Of a DNA stretch of 64,000 nucleotides, positions 17,800 to 26,866 are shown piece after piece. The notes beneath the pieces are model-generated. The model saw only the letters and a list, made by a program, of their open reading frames with translations, searched no databases and was not told the origin of the DNA. The first letter of the stretch is position 1. Each line of letters opens with the position of its first letter. The translations under genes and the position numbers were made by a program. The DNA comes from Phaeocystidibacter sp965659415 (GTDB taxonomy: Bacteria; Bacteroidota; Bacteroidia; Flavobacteriales; Schleiferiaceae), in NCBI GenBank assembly GCA_965659415.1, contig CBFHVA010000014.1:1-64000 (forward strand). The letters are read 5' to 3'.

Positions 17800-19227
17800 T
17801 TACAAACGGAAATAAACGGAAGTAATAAAAAAGTGACCCACCTGAGTTCGTGAAGTTGCTTCCACTAATTCGGGAGCGTATAAATAGAACTCGTTTCTTC
17901 TGATGAGGCGAGAATAGGTAAAGTCCATACCCCATTTATTCTCTTTGTAACCAACTCCACCGGCCAGTTGCGCTGCAAAATCATCCCCATCAATAAAGGC
18001 TGAAGTCGTATAGTGAACGCCTCCTCGATAAAACAACTTGCCCATTCGCCATTCGGTTCCCAACCTCAAGTCATGCCATGTGGTAAGGAAATTGTCAATG
18101 TCCTGATTGATGAAGTCGAGCTCGCCTGGAAAATCGGGAGATTCAACACTTGCGAAACCCATGGCTTGAATCGCATAATCAAAGGATATCAGTCCGAATT
18201 TATCGAACACATACGCATAACCTACGCCAAGCTTCATTGGAGTGGTCATATTGAAAACGTAGGTGTTAAAAGGTTGGAATCCTGTGGATGATCCGCCGCC
18301 CATGAAATTAGACGTGAGCTGAGACTCACCCTCTTGTGTCATAGCCCACCAGGTTGGGGAGTGTAAATAGGCTGAAAAACGCCCATACTTTTCAGGTGTG
18401 AATATCACCCCTGCCTTAAGTTGAAAACCGATACCAAAGATGCTGTAATTGTTAAACCACTCCATAGACGCGGCACTACTGCCTGCATCGTAATTGGACT
18501 CAGTATACACTTCGTCGTAGCTGTATATTACAGAAGGAACTTCTAGCGAGACTCCCACGTTCCATCTGTTGTTAGATTGAACACCTAAGTCAATTCCAAA
18601 AACCCCTTTACCTCCGCTGGAGTTGAATACTTGCCTCTGACGAATACTCGAACCAAATGCCGTTCGGTTCCAACGATTGTTTTGATAATCTAGGAGTCCC
18701 ACTTCCTCCGCCAGACCTTCATATATTAGACCCGCGCCGTAAAGGTCGCCGCCATTGGGTAGAAAGAAATTGGCATTTCCTTCCCATTGTTCAAGCACAC
18801 TGGAATTGATATTGCTAGCATCAACTCTTTGTTCAAAGCCAAAATCGTTCGTTCGATGATAGCGGACACCAAAGTTGACATGAGAATCATGATCGACGTT
18901 GCCGTGCAACACTACCCCGATTTGTGAAAATCGAAGTTGGCCATCCCGCCAAGCGGCTTCCTCTCCGTAATGATTCGTGCTTGAATTGGTGTTCCGATAA
19001 TACGTGGAGAACGACACTTCTGGATGCCGGTAAACCGCAATTCCTGCTGGATTCATGCTCACGGCGCCAAAGTCATTTCCCAAAGCTGAAAAAGCTCCGC
19101 CAAGGGCCATATACCTTGCGCTCCCAATGTCGTCAGGTCTACTGTATCTCACCACATCGTTGAAGTTTTGGGCATACATGCCCAAAGTGGCGACAAGACA
19201 TAAGAAGGCTAGGGCGAATTTTCGCAT
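17800..19227 (-). CDS. OmpP1/FadL-type outer-membrane protein
   Basis: A 475-residue outer-membrane beta-barrel with a signal peptide (residues 1-19, ending MYAQ). The N-terminal segment ALGGAFSALGNDFGAVSMNPAGIAVYR is the hallmark of the OmpP1/FadL family, whose founding members transport hydrophobic compounds across the outer membrane. Alternating aromatic beta-strands continue to a C-terminal strand ending in an aromatic-Arg-Leu motif (VYFRL), as expected for barrel assembly. It follows the Ser/Arg-rich lipoprotein gene by 28 nt on the same strand, an arrangement found next to proS in related genomes. The actual substrate is not known. Confidence 0.88.
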   Translation of the reverse strand: MRKFALAFLCLVATLGMYAQNFNDVVRYSRPDDIGSARYMALGGAFSALGNDFGAVSMNPAGIAVYRHPEVSFSTYYRNTNSSTNHYGEEAAWRDGQLRFSQIGVVLHGNVDHDSHVNFGVRYHRTNDFGFEQRVDASNINSSVLEQWEGNANFFLPNGGDLYGAGLIYEGLAEEVGLLDYQNNRWNRTAFGSSIRQRQVFNSSGGKGVFGIDLGVQSNNRWNVGVSLEVPSVIYSYDEVYTESNYDAGSSAASMEWFNNYSIFGIGFQLKAGVIFTPEKYGRFSAYLHSPTWWAMTQEGESQLTSNFMGGGSSTGFQPFNTYVFNMTTPMKLGVGYAYVFDKFGLISFDYAIQAMGFASVESPDFPGELDFINQDIDNFLTTWHDLRLGTEWRMGKLFYRGGVHYTTSAFIDGDDFAAQLAGGVGYKENKWGMDFTYSRLIRRNEFYLYAPELVEATSRTQVGHFFITSVYFRL

Positions 19228-19255
19228 GTTTAAAATGACCTGAGTTGATGAATTA

Positions 19256-20479
19256 CTATCGGCGAATTACACCTGAACTTCTCGAACCGCCTCCAGAAGA
19301 TCTCGAGGACGAACCTCTGCTTGGCGAAGTTGACCTTGAAGGAAAACTACTGCTATTCGATCTCGTGCGTGAAGGCTGAGACCTCGTGCGTGAAGAAGGT
19401 TCATAAGACCGCGACGGTTGTGTACTGCGCGATGGTGTAGTCGTGCTCGATGGTCTACTCCAACTGCGAGTACTCTCAGTACTGCGAGGCGTACTTGTAC
19501 GAGGTAGACTCCACGAGTTGTTTGAAGAACGAGTGCGAACAGGTTCTGCAGATCGATTTGGCGTAGTTGTACTTCTCGCAGGCAAGCGATCTCTAGATGC
19601 AGTATTTTGCGGTGAAGTACCACTATTTCTCACGTCAGGAAGACGGCTCGAAGCCATATTATTCGAGGTTCTTGATCTCGAGGCATTTGCGCTGCGATTT
19701 ACGCTCTGATTGCTTGAAGGGTTGCGAAGTCTGCTCGATACAGGCTGGGCATCAGCTGTAAATGAGCCTGGACTCGTAACAGGAGAATTATCGCGTTTAC
19801 CGCTTCCGGAGACCGACTTCCCACCGGTTGAATAGTTGTAACGATTCGGCATGGGGCCGTTGTAGGCTCTGCCGGTTGAACCAGCGAGTGGTCTGTTTTC
19901 GAATCCAGCGTTACCGAAGCCTACACCTGATGGGCAGTAGTATCCACCATAGGGACTTCCAAAACCGCGACCGGAACCGAAGGGTGAATAAGGATTCCAA
20001 AAAGATCCATAGTAAGGATTGAATCCATAGCCGTACATCGGCCCTCCCCATCCCATTGAGTGAAAAGGATCGTAGAAGCCCATGTATGGATTGGCCCAAG
20101 GAGAGTAAAAACTGCCCATCCCCATATAGAAGGACATATTCCAATTGGACATCCCGAAAGGACTCATCATACCGCCCGGACTTCCGTAATAAACACTTGA
20201 TGAATTTTGTACTTCAGGCATTTCCTCTACGAAAGACGGATCGTAATAATCGTATTCAGAATTACTCTCCATGGAGGAATAAGGTGCCGGTGAAGATTCT
20301 TCACTTGGAACCAATCCAAGATCTTCGGCTACCCAGCTGCCTCCGTATTCGGAGTCGTAATAAATTCCGTCATCGTAAAAATTGGAAACTATTTCGTTTG
20401 AAGTAGAGCAACTGGATAGTAGTACTACAAGCGAAACGCTCGTCGATAAAAATAGGGGGTGTGCTACTCTATAACTCAT
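19256..20479 (-). CDS. Lipoprotein with Gly/Tyr-rich centre and Ser/Arg-rich tail
   Basis: A 407-residue exported lipoprotein of no recognised family. The signal ends in lipobox SSC near residue 24. An acidic Tyr/Ser region follows (about 30-95), then a segment rich in Gly, Tyr, Phe, Met and Pro (about 95-205) with repeats like GYGFNPYYGSF, then a tail of about 200 residues dominated by Ser, Arg, Thr and Pro. The protein is predicted to be largely disordered with a strongly cationic C-terminus, suggesting contact with LPS, peptidoglycan or nucleic acid; that is inference. On the minus strand TATCTTTG at 20538-20545 is a candidate -7 element. It is likely co-transcribed with the OmpP1 gene. 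Confidence 0.75.
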   Translation of the reverse strand: MSYRVAHPLFLSTSVSLVVLLSSCSTSNEIVSNFYDDGIYYDSEYGGSWVAEDLGLVPSEESSPAPYSSMESNSEYDYYDPSFVEEMPEVQNSSSVYYGSPGGMMSPFGMSNWNMSFYMGMGSFYSPWANPYMGFYDPFHSMGWGGPMYGYGFNPYYGSFWNPYSPFGSGRGFGSPYGGYYCPSGVGFGNAGFENRPLAGSTGRAYNGPMPNRYNYSTGGKSVSGSGKRDNSPVTSPGSFTADAQPVSSRLRNPSSNQSVNRSANASRSRTSNNMASSRLPDVRNSGTSPQNTASRDRLPARSTTTPNRSAEPVRTRSSNNSWSLPRTSTPRSTESTRSWSRPSSTTTPSRSTQPSRSYEPSSRTRSQPSRTRSNSSSFPSRSTSPSRGSSSRSSGGGSRSSGVIRR

Positions 20480-20551
20480 ACCTCTTGATGCTTTTTCTTT
20501 TATAACTTCGCACTTCCTAAAGATACAAATTTCATACCAAAGATAGAGGTC

Positions 20552-22027
20552 ATGGCGAAGGGGCTTACTTCGAGAAGCGAAGATTACGCAAAGTGGTACA
20601 ACGAATTGGTCATTAAGGCTGATTTAGCTGAAAATTCCGGTGTACGCGGCTGCATGGTGATCAAGCCATATGGTTATGCCATATGGGAAAAGATCCAGGC
20701 AGAGTTAGATCGCCGTTTCAAGGAGACGGGACACGAGAACGCGTATTTCCCGCTTTTTATCCCGAAATCATATTTCAGCAAGGAAGCGGATCACGTAGAA
20801 GGTTTTGCCAAAGAATGTGCGGTGGTAACACACTACCGATTGAAGAATGATCCAAATGGGAATGGTGTAGTTGTGGATGAAGATGCGAAGCTCGAAGAGG
20901 AATTGATTGTTCGCCCGACGTCAGAGACTATTATTTGGGATACGTTTAAGAACTGGATACAGAGCTACAGAAATCTTCCCCTGAAAATCAATCAATGGGC
21001 TAATGTGGTTCGGTGGGAAATGAGAACGCGGCTGTTTTTGCGCACAGCTGAATTCCTTTGGCAAGAGGGGCATACGGCGCATGCTACAAAGGAAGAGGCC
21101 ATTGAAGAGGCAGAGTTAATCTTGCACCTATATGGAGACTTTGTAGATAAGCATATGGCCATTCCAGTGATTCGAGGGGTGAAGTCGGAGAATGAGAGAT
21201 TTGCAGGAGCCCTAGAAACATACTGTATTGAGGCACTCATGCAGGATGGTAAGGCGCTTCAAGCCGGCACGAGCCACTTTTTGGGTCAGAATTTCGCTAA
21301 GGCATTCGACGTTAAGTTTCAATCAAAGGATGGGAAGCTTGAACATGTTTGGGCAACCAGCTGGGGAGTTTCTACCCGTTTAATGGGGGCTCTAATTATG
21401 ACTCACTCAGATGATAAGGGGTTGGTACTGCCTCCGAAACTCGCTCCGATTCAAGTGGTGATTGTTCCGATTCACAAAGGAGATGAACAACTCGCTCAAA
21501 TCAGTGAAGTGGCTAACAAGCTAACCGAAGAATTGCGAAATGCTGGCATTACCGTGAAATATGATGACCGCGACACCTACAAGCCAGGTTGGAAGTTTAA
21601 TGAGTACGAGTTGAAAGGAGTGCCTGTGAGATTGGCAATCGGACCAAAGGATTTGGAAAACGGAACGGTTGAATTGGCGCGCAGGGATACTCTTGAGAAG
21701 CAGTTCGTTAAGGTTGAAGATGTCAAGTCTACCGTGGTAGCATTGATGGATGAGATCCAGGAGAGACTCTACAATAAGGCCTTTGCGTTTCGTGAAGAGA
21801 ACACCGTTGAGGTGGACACATGGGAAGACTTTGTGGCTCGAATTGAAGGAGAAGGAGGCTTTGTATCCGCCCATTGGGATGGGACAGCTGAAACGGAAGA
21901 TAAGATTAAAGACGCTTGTAAGGCTACTATCCGCTGTATTCCATTGGATGCAAAAGAGGAAGAAGGAAAATGTATCTTTAGCGGAGCACCTTCAAAGCGA
22001 AGGGTGCTTTTCGCTAAAGCCTACTAA
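20552..22027 (+). CDS. proS: Proline--tRNA ligase (archaeal/eukaryotic type)
   Basis: Class II aminoacyl-tRNA synthetase charging tRNA-Pro, 491 residues, of the short form without the bacterial editing insertion. Motif 2 appears as WANVVRWEMRTRLFLRTAEFLWQEGHTAH and motif 3 near GVSTRLMGALIM. The C-terminal anticodon-binding domain and a final zinc-like/tyrosine end (KAY) are present. This form is standard in Bacteroidota. The gene is divergent from the lipoprotein gene, with a 72-nt intergenic region. Confidence 0.97.
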   Translation: MAKGLTSRSEDYAKWYNELVIKADLAENSGVRGCMVIKPYGYAIWEKIQAELDRRFKETGHENAYFPLFIPKSYFSKEADHVEGFAKECAVVTHYRLKNDPNGNGVVVDEDAKLEEELIVRPTSETIIWDTFKNWIQSYRNLPLKINQWANVVRWEMRTRLFLRTAEFLWQEGHTAHATKEEAIEEAELILHLYGDFVDKHMAIPVIRGVKSENERFAGALETYCIEALMQDGKALQAGTSHFLGQNFAKAFDVKFQSKDGKLEHVWATSWGVSTRLMGALIMTHSDDKGLVLPPKLAPIQVVIVPIHKGDEQLAQISEVANKLTEELRNAGITVKYDDRDTYKPGWKFNEYELKGVPVRLAIGPKDLENGTVELARRDTLEKQFVKVEDVKSTVVALMDEIQERLYNKAFAFREENTVEVDTWEDFVARIEGEGGFVSAHWDGTAETEDKIKDACKATIRCIPLDAKEEEGKCIFSGAPSKRRVLFAKAY

Positions 22028-22029
22028 GC

Positions 22030-22722
22030 ATGTCCAAACCACATTGTAATCCGCGGATTATCGATCTTCTTAGCTCGAAGTCGAGCACAAAGCAGTTGGT
22101 CTTTAGGCGCACTACAGATATGTTCCTACGATTCAAGGAGCAACTCGAACAAGTGGCGCAAGCACTGAATGATGCGATTTGCAACGTAGACGAGTCCGTG
22201 GTTGTGGAATTTCACGACCGAGGTGAACACGAGGCGGAAATCCGATTCTCTGGTGACGTCATCATTTTCCAGATGCATACTAATGTGTTTACTTTTGAAA
22301 AAACCCATGGAATCTGGAAAAAGGGGTATGTAAGAGAAGATCCAATGCGAGCCTACTTTGGCATGATTAACATGTTCAATTTCCTGTCTGATAGTTTGCG
22401 CTATAATCGGCTAGGAGATATAGGACATTTAATAGGTAGGGTGTTCATTAATAAAGATGATCACTTCTTCGTGGAAGGAAAGCGTCAATTTGGTTACGAG
22501 TTCAATAACCTAGCTGGCGACGTCCTGAGCGATGAGCGCATCCGCGAAATGGTGGAAATGGCCATCATCTATGCGCTTGATTTTGATTTAACTACACCTG
22601 ATTTCAACTCCCAGCGAAGAATTACCGTGCAGCAAATCCAAATGATGAGTAGTGATTTGCGCAATAGCACTTCGAAAAGTTTGGGCTTCAAATTTAAATC
22701 TGAAATAAACCCGAAGGGGTAG
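22030..22722 (+). CDS. Conserved Bacteroidota protein of unknown function
   Basis: A 230-residue cytoplasmic protein starting 2 nt after the proS stop codon. No signal peptide or transmembrane helix is seen. The sequence is a mix of alpha and beta with a basic C-terminus (SKSLGFKFKSEINPKG). I do not recognise a domain. The tight coupling to proS and its position before tRNA-Glu/rpsT suggest a housekeeping, possibly translation-linked, role, which is inference from location only. Confidence 0.7.
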   Translation: MSKPHCNPRIIDLLSSKSSTKQLVFRRTTDMFLRFKEQLEQVAQALNDAICNVDESVVVEFHDRGEHEAEIRFSGDVIIFQMHTNVFTFEKTHGIWKKGYVREDPMRAYFGMINMFNFLSDSLRYNRLGDIGHLIGRVFINKDDHFFVEGKRQFGYEFNNLAGDVLSDERIREMVEMAIIYALDFDLTTPDFNSQRRITVQQIQMMSSDLRNSTSKSLGFKFKSEINPKG

Positions 22723-22742
22723 AAAAAATATTGATGAAGGTG

Positions 22743-22772
22743 TTGTGGGTTTAAAAAACCATGTTACCTTTG
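22743..22772 (+). promoter_or_regulatory. Promoter of the tRNA-Glu/rpsT unit
   Basis: TTG at 22743-22745, a 19-nt spacer, and TACCTTTG at 22765-22772 exactly match the Bacteroidota sigma-A consensus (TTG, 17-23 nt, TANNTTTG). Transcription would start about 30 nt before the tRNA. This is the best promoter match in the window. Confidence 0.85.
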
Positions 22773-22811
22773 CACCCGCAAACGACACAAACAAAGTGTT
22801 TTTTACATTTT

Positions 22812-22885
22812 GGCCCGTTCGTCTAGCGGTCCAGGACATCGCCCTTTCACGGCGAAGATCACGGGTTCGAATCCCGTACGGGTCA
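22812..22885 (+). tRNA. tRNA-Glu (anticodon TTC)
   Basis: A full cloverleaf can be folded: acceptor stem GGCCCGT with ACGGGTC, D-arm TCTAGCGGTCCAGGA, anticodon stem around CTTTCAC with anticodon TTC, and T-arm GGTTCGAATCC. The 3' CCA is not encoded. It lies between an excellent promoter and rpsT, so it is probably processed from a common transcript. Confidence 0.96.
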
Positions 22886-22915
22886 CGAAGTTTTTTAAAA
22901 CTGAAGGAATAAATT

Positions 22916-23167
22916 ATGGCTAATCACAAGTCTGCTTTAAAGCGTATGCGTCAAACGGCTAAGCGTCGTGTACACAACGCATATTATCACAAAACAACGC
23001 GTAACGCGATTCGTCGCCTTCGCACCAACGAAGACAAGAAGGATGCTTCGGCGAAGTTGCCAAGTGTAATTTCTATGATCGACCGTTTGGCGAAGCGCAA
23101 CATCATTCACAAGAACAAGGCGGCTAACTTGAAGTCGAGCCTAACGAAATATGTGAACGCCTTGTAA
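22916..23167 (+). CDS. rpsT: 30S ribosomal protein S20
   Basis: An 83-residue, highly basic primary-binding protein of the small ribosomal subunit. The N-terminus MANHKSALKRMRQTAKRR and the C-terminal KNKAANLKSSLTKYVNAL are diagnostic. It starts 30 nt after the tRNA-Glu gene and is followed by a strong terminator. A purine-rich AAGGAATAA stretch precedes the ATG. Confidence 0.97.
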   Translation: MANHKSALKRMRQTAKRRVHNAYYHKTTRNAIRRLRTNEDKKDASAKLPSVISMIDRLAKRNIIHKNKAANLKSSLTKYVNAL

Positions 23168-23189
23168 GTCTTACGAGCGAAAGAATTGA

Positions 23190-23226
23190 AAAACCGTCTG
23201 CTTCTTCTGGCAGACGGTTTTTTTTT
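23190..23226 (+). terminator. Intrinsic terminator after rpsT
   Basis: AAAACCGTCTG pairs with CAGACGGTTTT around a ten-base loop and runs into nine T residues. It ends the tRNA-Glu/rpsT transcript. Confidence 0.93.
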
Positions 23227-23307
23227 GCCCAAATATTTTCTGCTCATTCAGTCGTTTGTATCCAATTACCTTACGGGTAACCCGTGCTGACATCTGATAT
23301 TAGCAGT

Positions 23308-24018
23308 ATGAGTAAAGACGAGTATGTAGAACGCGAGCACCTTATCCACGAGCTTGAAGAGGATGAAAGGCCACGTGAGCGACTTATAAAGCTTGGTCGT
23401 ACTGTTCTGAGTGATACAGAACTACTCGCTATTCTCATTGGTAGTGGTATGCGCTCGAAATCCGCCCTTAGTCTTTCAAGAGAATTACTGCTTAAGTCGG
23501 GCGGCTTACGTGAATTGGCTAGGTGGTCTATTGATGATATCTGTGGCATCGCTGGAGTTGGTCAAGCGAAAGCCATCAGGATTCAGAGTGCCTTTGAATT
23601 AGGCCGAAGATTTCCCTTGGAGTCCACAAAGAAGTTACCGCTCATTCGTCATTCACGGGATGCCTATGAGCATTTCGCACCCGTCTTATCTGATTTAATG
23701 CATGAAGAATTCTGGGTGGCTTATCTGAGCAATGCCCACCGCATACTTTGTAAGGAGCGCCTCGCACAGGGAGGAATGACCAGCACGGTAACAGACATGC
23801 GTATTTTATTCAGAAAAGCGCTTTCAGTGCATGCTACCTCCGTGGTTCTTGCGCACAATCATCCCAGTGGAAATTTGAAACCCAGTGAATCAGATTTGAA
23901 ACTGACAAAGCGTGCCGTGGAGGCTGGAAGGATTATGGATATTCATATCCTCGATCATATCATTCTTTCCCCTAATGATTATGTTAGCTTTGCAGATAAC
24001 GATTGGTTTGAAATTTAG
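23308..24018 (+). CDS. radC: RadC/JAB-domain protein
   Basis: A 236-residue protein (from the ATG at 23308; an in-frame GTG at 23284 would add eight residues). The N-terminal helix-hairpin-helix-like region contains GIAGVGQAKA, and the C-terminal JAB/MPN-like metalloprotease domain has the metal motif AHNHPSGN followed by PSESDLKLT. RadC was once linked to DNA repair, but that link is disputed and its function is unsettled. It is the first gene of a plus-strand run leading into wecB. Confidence 0.92.
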   Translation: MSKDEYVEREHLIHELEEDERPRERLIKLGRTVLSDTELLAILIGSGMRSKSALSLSRELLLKSGGLRELARWSIDDICGIAGVGQAKAIRIQSAFELGRRFPLESTKKLPLIRHSRDAYEHFAPVLSDLMHEEFWVAYLSNAHRILCKERLAQGGMTSTVTDMRILFRKALSVHATSVVLAHNHPSGNLKPSESDLKLTKRAVEAGRIMDIHILDHIILSPNDYVSFADNDWFEI

Positions 24019-24038
24019 CGACCTAAGCAAGAACATAC

Positions 24039-25136
24039 ATGAATCGGAAGATTGTAACCCTTGTGGGAGCTCGCCCGCAGTTTATTAAGGCATCGGCATT
24101 TTCATACGCTCTTCGGAACTACTCTAATGTAGAGGAGATCTTAGTTCACAGTGGTCAGCACTACGATGAGAACATGTCGGATGTATTCTTCTCTGAACTT
24201 GGGATTACACCACCGAAGTACTACCTGGGTGCCGGTTCGTCTTCGCATGGAGAACAAACTGGGTTTATTTTGAGAGGCTTTGAAGGAGTCCTACAGAAAG
24301 AGAATCCAGATGCAGTTGTGGTGTTTGGAGATACCAATACGACCCTTGCAGGTGCTCTAGCAGCCGCAAAACTCGGAATTCCCGTAGCGCACGTTGAGGC
24401 TGGATTGCGATCGTATAACTCAAGTATGCCCGAGGAGCTCAACAGGAAGCTCACCGATCATGTAAGTACTTGGCTCTTCTGCCCAACGCAGTCCGCTATC
24501 GATGCGCTGCATGCCGAGGGAATTGAGCATAGCGATGAATTTCCCAGCATTGACTCTCCCGCTGTGATCCGGACTGGGGATATCATGTTCGACGTGGCTA
24601 AAAGGTTTGCCTCAGACTTCGAATCAAGTCCGGAAAATGCATTCATTTTATTTACGCTTCACCGAAACTTTAATACCGACGACCCAGCTCGATTAACCTC
24701 CATTCTAACCGGAATTCAAGAGTTGAGTCGAGAGTTCAAAGTTCTTTTTCCTGTCCACCCGCGGACCCAAAAGAAAATGGGTTCTGAATGGTGGAGTAAG
24801 TTAGAGAAGTCAGGATGCCAATTGGTGGATCCCATGGCATACACGAGCTTAATTCAGAGTATACAGAAGGCCTCTTTGGTTATTACCGATTCAGGAGGCG
24901 TGCAGAAGGAAGCATACTTCTTTAACAAGCCAGTGATTATTCCACGCCCTGAAACCGAATGGGTGGAGATGTTAGAAGTGAACTGTGCAAAGTGTGTAGA
25001 TGCCAATACGGCTGACTTGGTGGCCACTGTAAAAATGTGGATGGAGAACCCACCTACTGAATTTCCTCCATTGTATGGAGATGGTAGGAGTGCGGAACTG
25101 ATGGTTAAAATGATATTGAGCCATTGGAAAGAGTAA
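24039..25136 (+). CDS. wecB: UDP-N-acetylglucosamine 2-epimerase (non-hydrolysing)
   Basis: Interconverts UDP-GlcNAc and UDP-ManNAc for surface polysaccharide synthesis. Family motifs are GARPQFIKASAF near the start, HSGQHYDENMS, VFGDTNTTLAGALAA, HVEAGLRSY and TDSGGVQKEAYFFNKP. Length (365 residues) fits. It heads a group with a polysaccharide deacetylase-like protein and a FemAB/GNAT-like protein, which suggests a surface-glycan locus. Confidence 0.93.
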   Translation: MNRKIVTLVGARPQFIKASAFSYALRNYSNVEEILVHSGQHYDENMSDVFFSELGITPPKYYLGAGSSSHGEQTGFILRGFEGVLQKENPDAVVVFGDTNTTLAGALAAAKLGIPVAHVEAGLRSYNSSMPEELNRKLTDHVSTWLFCPTQSAIDALHAEGIEHSDEFPSIDSPAVIRTGDIMFDVAKRFASDFESSPENAFILFTLHRNFNTDDPARLTSILTGIQELSREFKVLFPVHPRTQKKMGSEWWSKLEKSGCQLVDPMAYTSLIQSIQKASLVITDSGGVQKEAYFFNKPVIIPRPETEWVEMLEVNCAKCVDANTADLVATVKMWMENPPTEFPPLYGDGRSAELMVKMILSHWKE

Positions 25137-25543
25137 ATAGATTGCACGAACGTCCAAATGGTATTTGGTCGATTCGCCTGGCCGAGCTGAACAAGTGGAT
25201 TTTCTTTAAATCTTATTGCAAACGCATTGATCAGGTGGCTTTTCGTCGAGCCTTAAAAGAAGTAGAGCGCTATTTAACTAGCGTTGAACACCTCGAAGGA
25301 GGGAATAATGAGCATGCTGAAGAGTCAAAGCTCCTTCGGAAATGGAGACAAAATCCGCCGCGTTCTAAAGAGCAACTCGTTCCTTGGATTGCCATACATC
25401 AGCAGCACTTATTTGTGAAACCGGAATTGCAAGGGGCATTTCTATGTGGATTCCCTGCCTTTAGGCGTTCTCAGTTGAAAGCCGACCTCGTTCTGAGTCG
25501 GTTATTTTATGAATGCTTGAGGGATAGCTCAGTAGATATTTAG
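25124..25543 (+). CDS. Hypothetical protein lacking internal methionine
   Basis: A 139-codon open frame between wecB and the deacetylase gene, overlapping the wecB end by 13 nt. It has no ATG anywhere; the likely start is TTG at 25124 or TTG at 25142. The product would be basic and helical, with no signal peptide and no recognised domain. The size, tight fit between two genes and balanced composition support coding. The unusual start leaves open that it is poorly translated or a remnant. Confidence 0.55.
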   Translation: MERVNRLHERPNGIWSIRLAELNKWIFFKSYCKRIDQVAFRRALKEVERYLTSVEHLEGGNNEHAEESKLLRKWRQNPPRSKEQLVPWIAIHQQHLFVKPELQGAFLCGFPAFRRSQLKADLVLSRLFYECLRDSSVDI

Positions 25544-25555
25544 CATCTTCGCAAT

Positions 25556-26866
25556 ATGCGCGTATACGTCAATCGGATTACCCCGCGGGTTCAGTATGCC
25601 ATTCAATTGTTGATTCGTCATGCCTTAAATGGTGTAGGCGTGAAGGTTGTGGACAACTGGGAGGCTTTTGAGTCTTATGAAGGGCCGAAGTTTATTTATG
25701 GTAGAGAACAACTGGATGGAGTTCTCAATATCTACAATGCCGAATTACTCTTTGAGTCCGATATTGCTGAGCAGGATATTCACGTATCGAAGGACGAAGA
25801 AGGAATACCGTTTTTCTTTCCCACTTCCAGCCAGAGCTCGATTCCGTTTGATGTTTTTGCAGCTGCGTTTTACTTGGTATCGAGGTATGAAGAGTATCTA
25901 CCTCACCGCAGAGATCATCACGATCGATATATGCCAGAAGAGAGCTTGGCTTATCAACATGGTTTTCTTCAAATACCAGTAGTTAATCATTGGGCATTAA
26001 GGTTGAAGGATGTATTGCTAGCATCGGATCCAAGATGGGAATTGCCAGGAACCACTTATTCGTTCAAGAGTACGGTAGATGTGGATAATCTATATGCCTA
26101 TAAAGGGAAAGAAGGGTTCCGAACGATAGGCGGATTCGCGAAGGACTTTGCACAATTTAATTTGGTCAATGCCTTTCGGAGATTCAAAGCTATTACAGGT
26201 TTGATGCAGGATCCCTATGACACTTTTGCCTTTCAGCGGGAACTGATGACTGAGTACGGGGTAGAGGCGATTTATTTTATCCTTTTTGCGGAGTTTGGAG
26301 AGTTTGATAGAAACCTACCCATGTATAGCCGACGATTGCATGAATCAGTTCGGGCCATTAATGACTTCGTTTCCGTAGGTATCCATCCTAGTTATGGAAG
26401 TCACAGAAACCCGAGAGTCATTGAAAAAGAGATCCGTGGATTGGAAGAGGCGTTGAGGTATCCGGTTACTAGAAGCCGCCAGCACTTCCTCAAGATGCAG
26501 ATGCCAGGAACCTTTCGTCAGCTAGTGGATTTTGGCATCAAGGAAGATTATACCATGGGTTATGCCAGTGAATTGGGATTCAGAGCTTCTATATGTACAC
26601 CTTACCCATTTTATGACTTGGAGCTTGAAGTGCAATTGGACCTGATGATGCATCCTTTTGCAATGATGGATGGGACATTGATTTACTATCAAGAGATAAC
26701 AGCGTCAGATGCCCTTGAACGATTGCTACCCATCGTGGATGCGGTTAAAGCTGTTGATGGACAATTGATCAGCGTATGGCACAACCGTATATTTTCTGAG
26801 TACGAGCCCGAGTGGCGCGGATGGAACAAAGTGTTCTCTGAACTCTTGAAATACGCCACATCATGA
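25556..26866 (+). CDS. Polysaccharide deacetylase-like protein
   Basis: A 436-residue cytoplasmic or membrane-associated protein. The N-terminal 130 residues resemble the DUF7033-type domain that precedes NodB-like domains in Bacteroidota (segment PFDVFAAAFYLVSRYEEYLPHRRDHHDRY). The C-terminal region has NodB-like elements: STVDVDN early, then GIHPSYGSH carrying histidines, and a late MHPFAMMDGTL segment. Deacetylation of a glycan is inferred; a catalytic metal triad is plausible (Asp of DVDN, His of GIHPSYGSH) but not proven. The gene overlaps the next one by 4 nt. Confidence 0.75.
   Translation: MRVYVNRITPRVQYAIQLLIRHALNGVGVKVVDNWEAFESYEGPKFIYGREQLDGVLNIYNAELLFESDIAEQDIHVSKDEEGIPFFFPTSSQSSIPFDVFAAAFYLVSRYEEYLPHRRDHHDRYMPEESLAYQHGFLQIPVVNHWALRLKDVLLASDPRWELPGTTYSFKSTVDVDNLYAYKGKEGFRTIGGFAKDFAQFNLVNAFRRFKAITGLMQDPYDTFAFQRELMTEYGVEAIYFILFAEFGEFDRNLPMYSRRLHESVRAINDFVSVGIHPSYGSHRNPRVIEKEIRGLEEALRYPVTRSRQHFLKMQMPGTFRQLVDFGIKEDYTMGYASELGFRASICTPYPFYDLELEVQLDLMMHPFAMMDGTLIYYQEITASDALERLLPIVDAVKAVDGQLISVWHNRIFSEYEPEWRGWNKVFSELLKYATS

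Noticed and set aside
20480..20551. Promoter for proS in the divergent gap
   Set aside because: Only TATAACTTCG-like sequences are found on the plus strand, without a -33 triplet; too weak to annotate.
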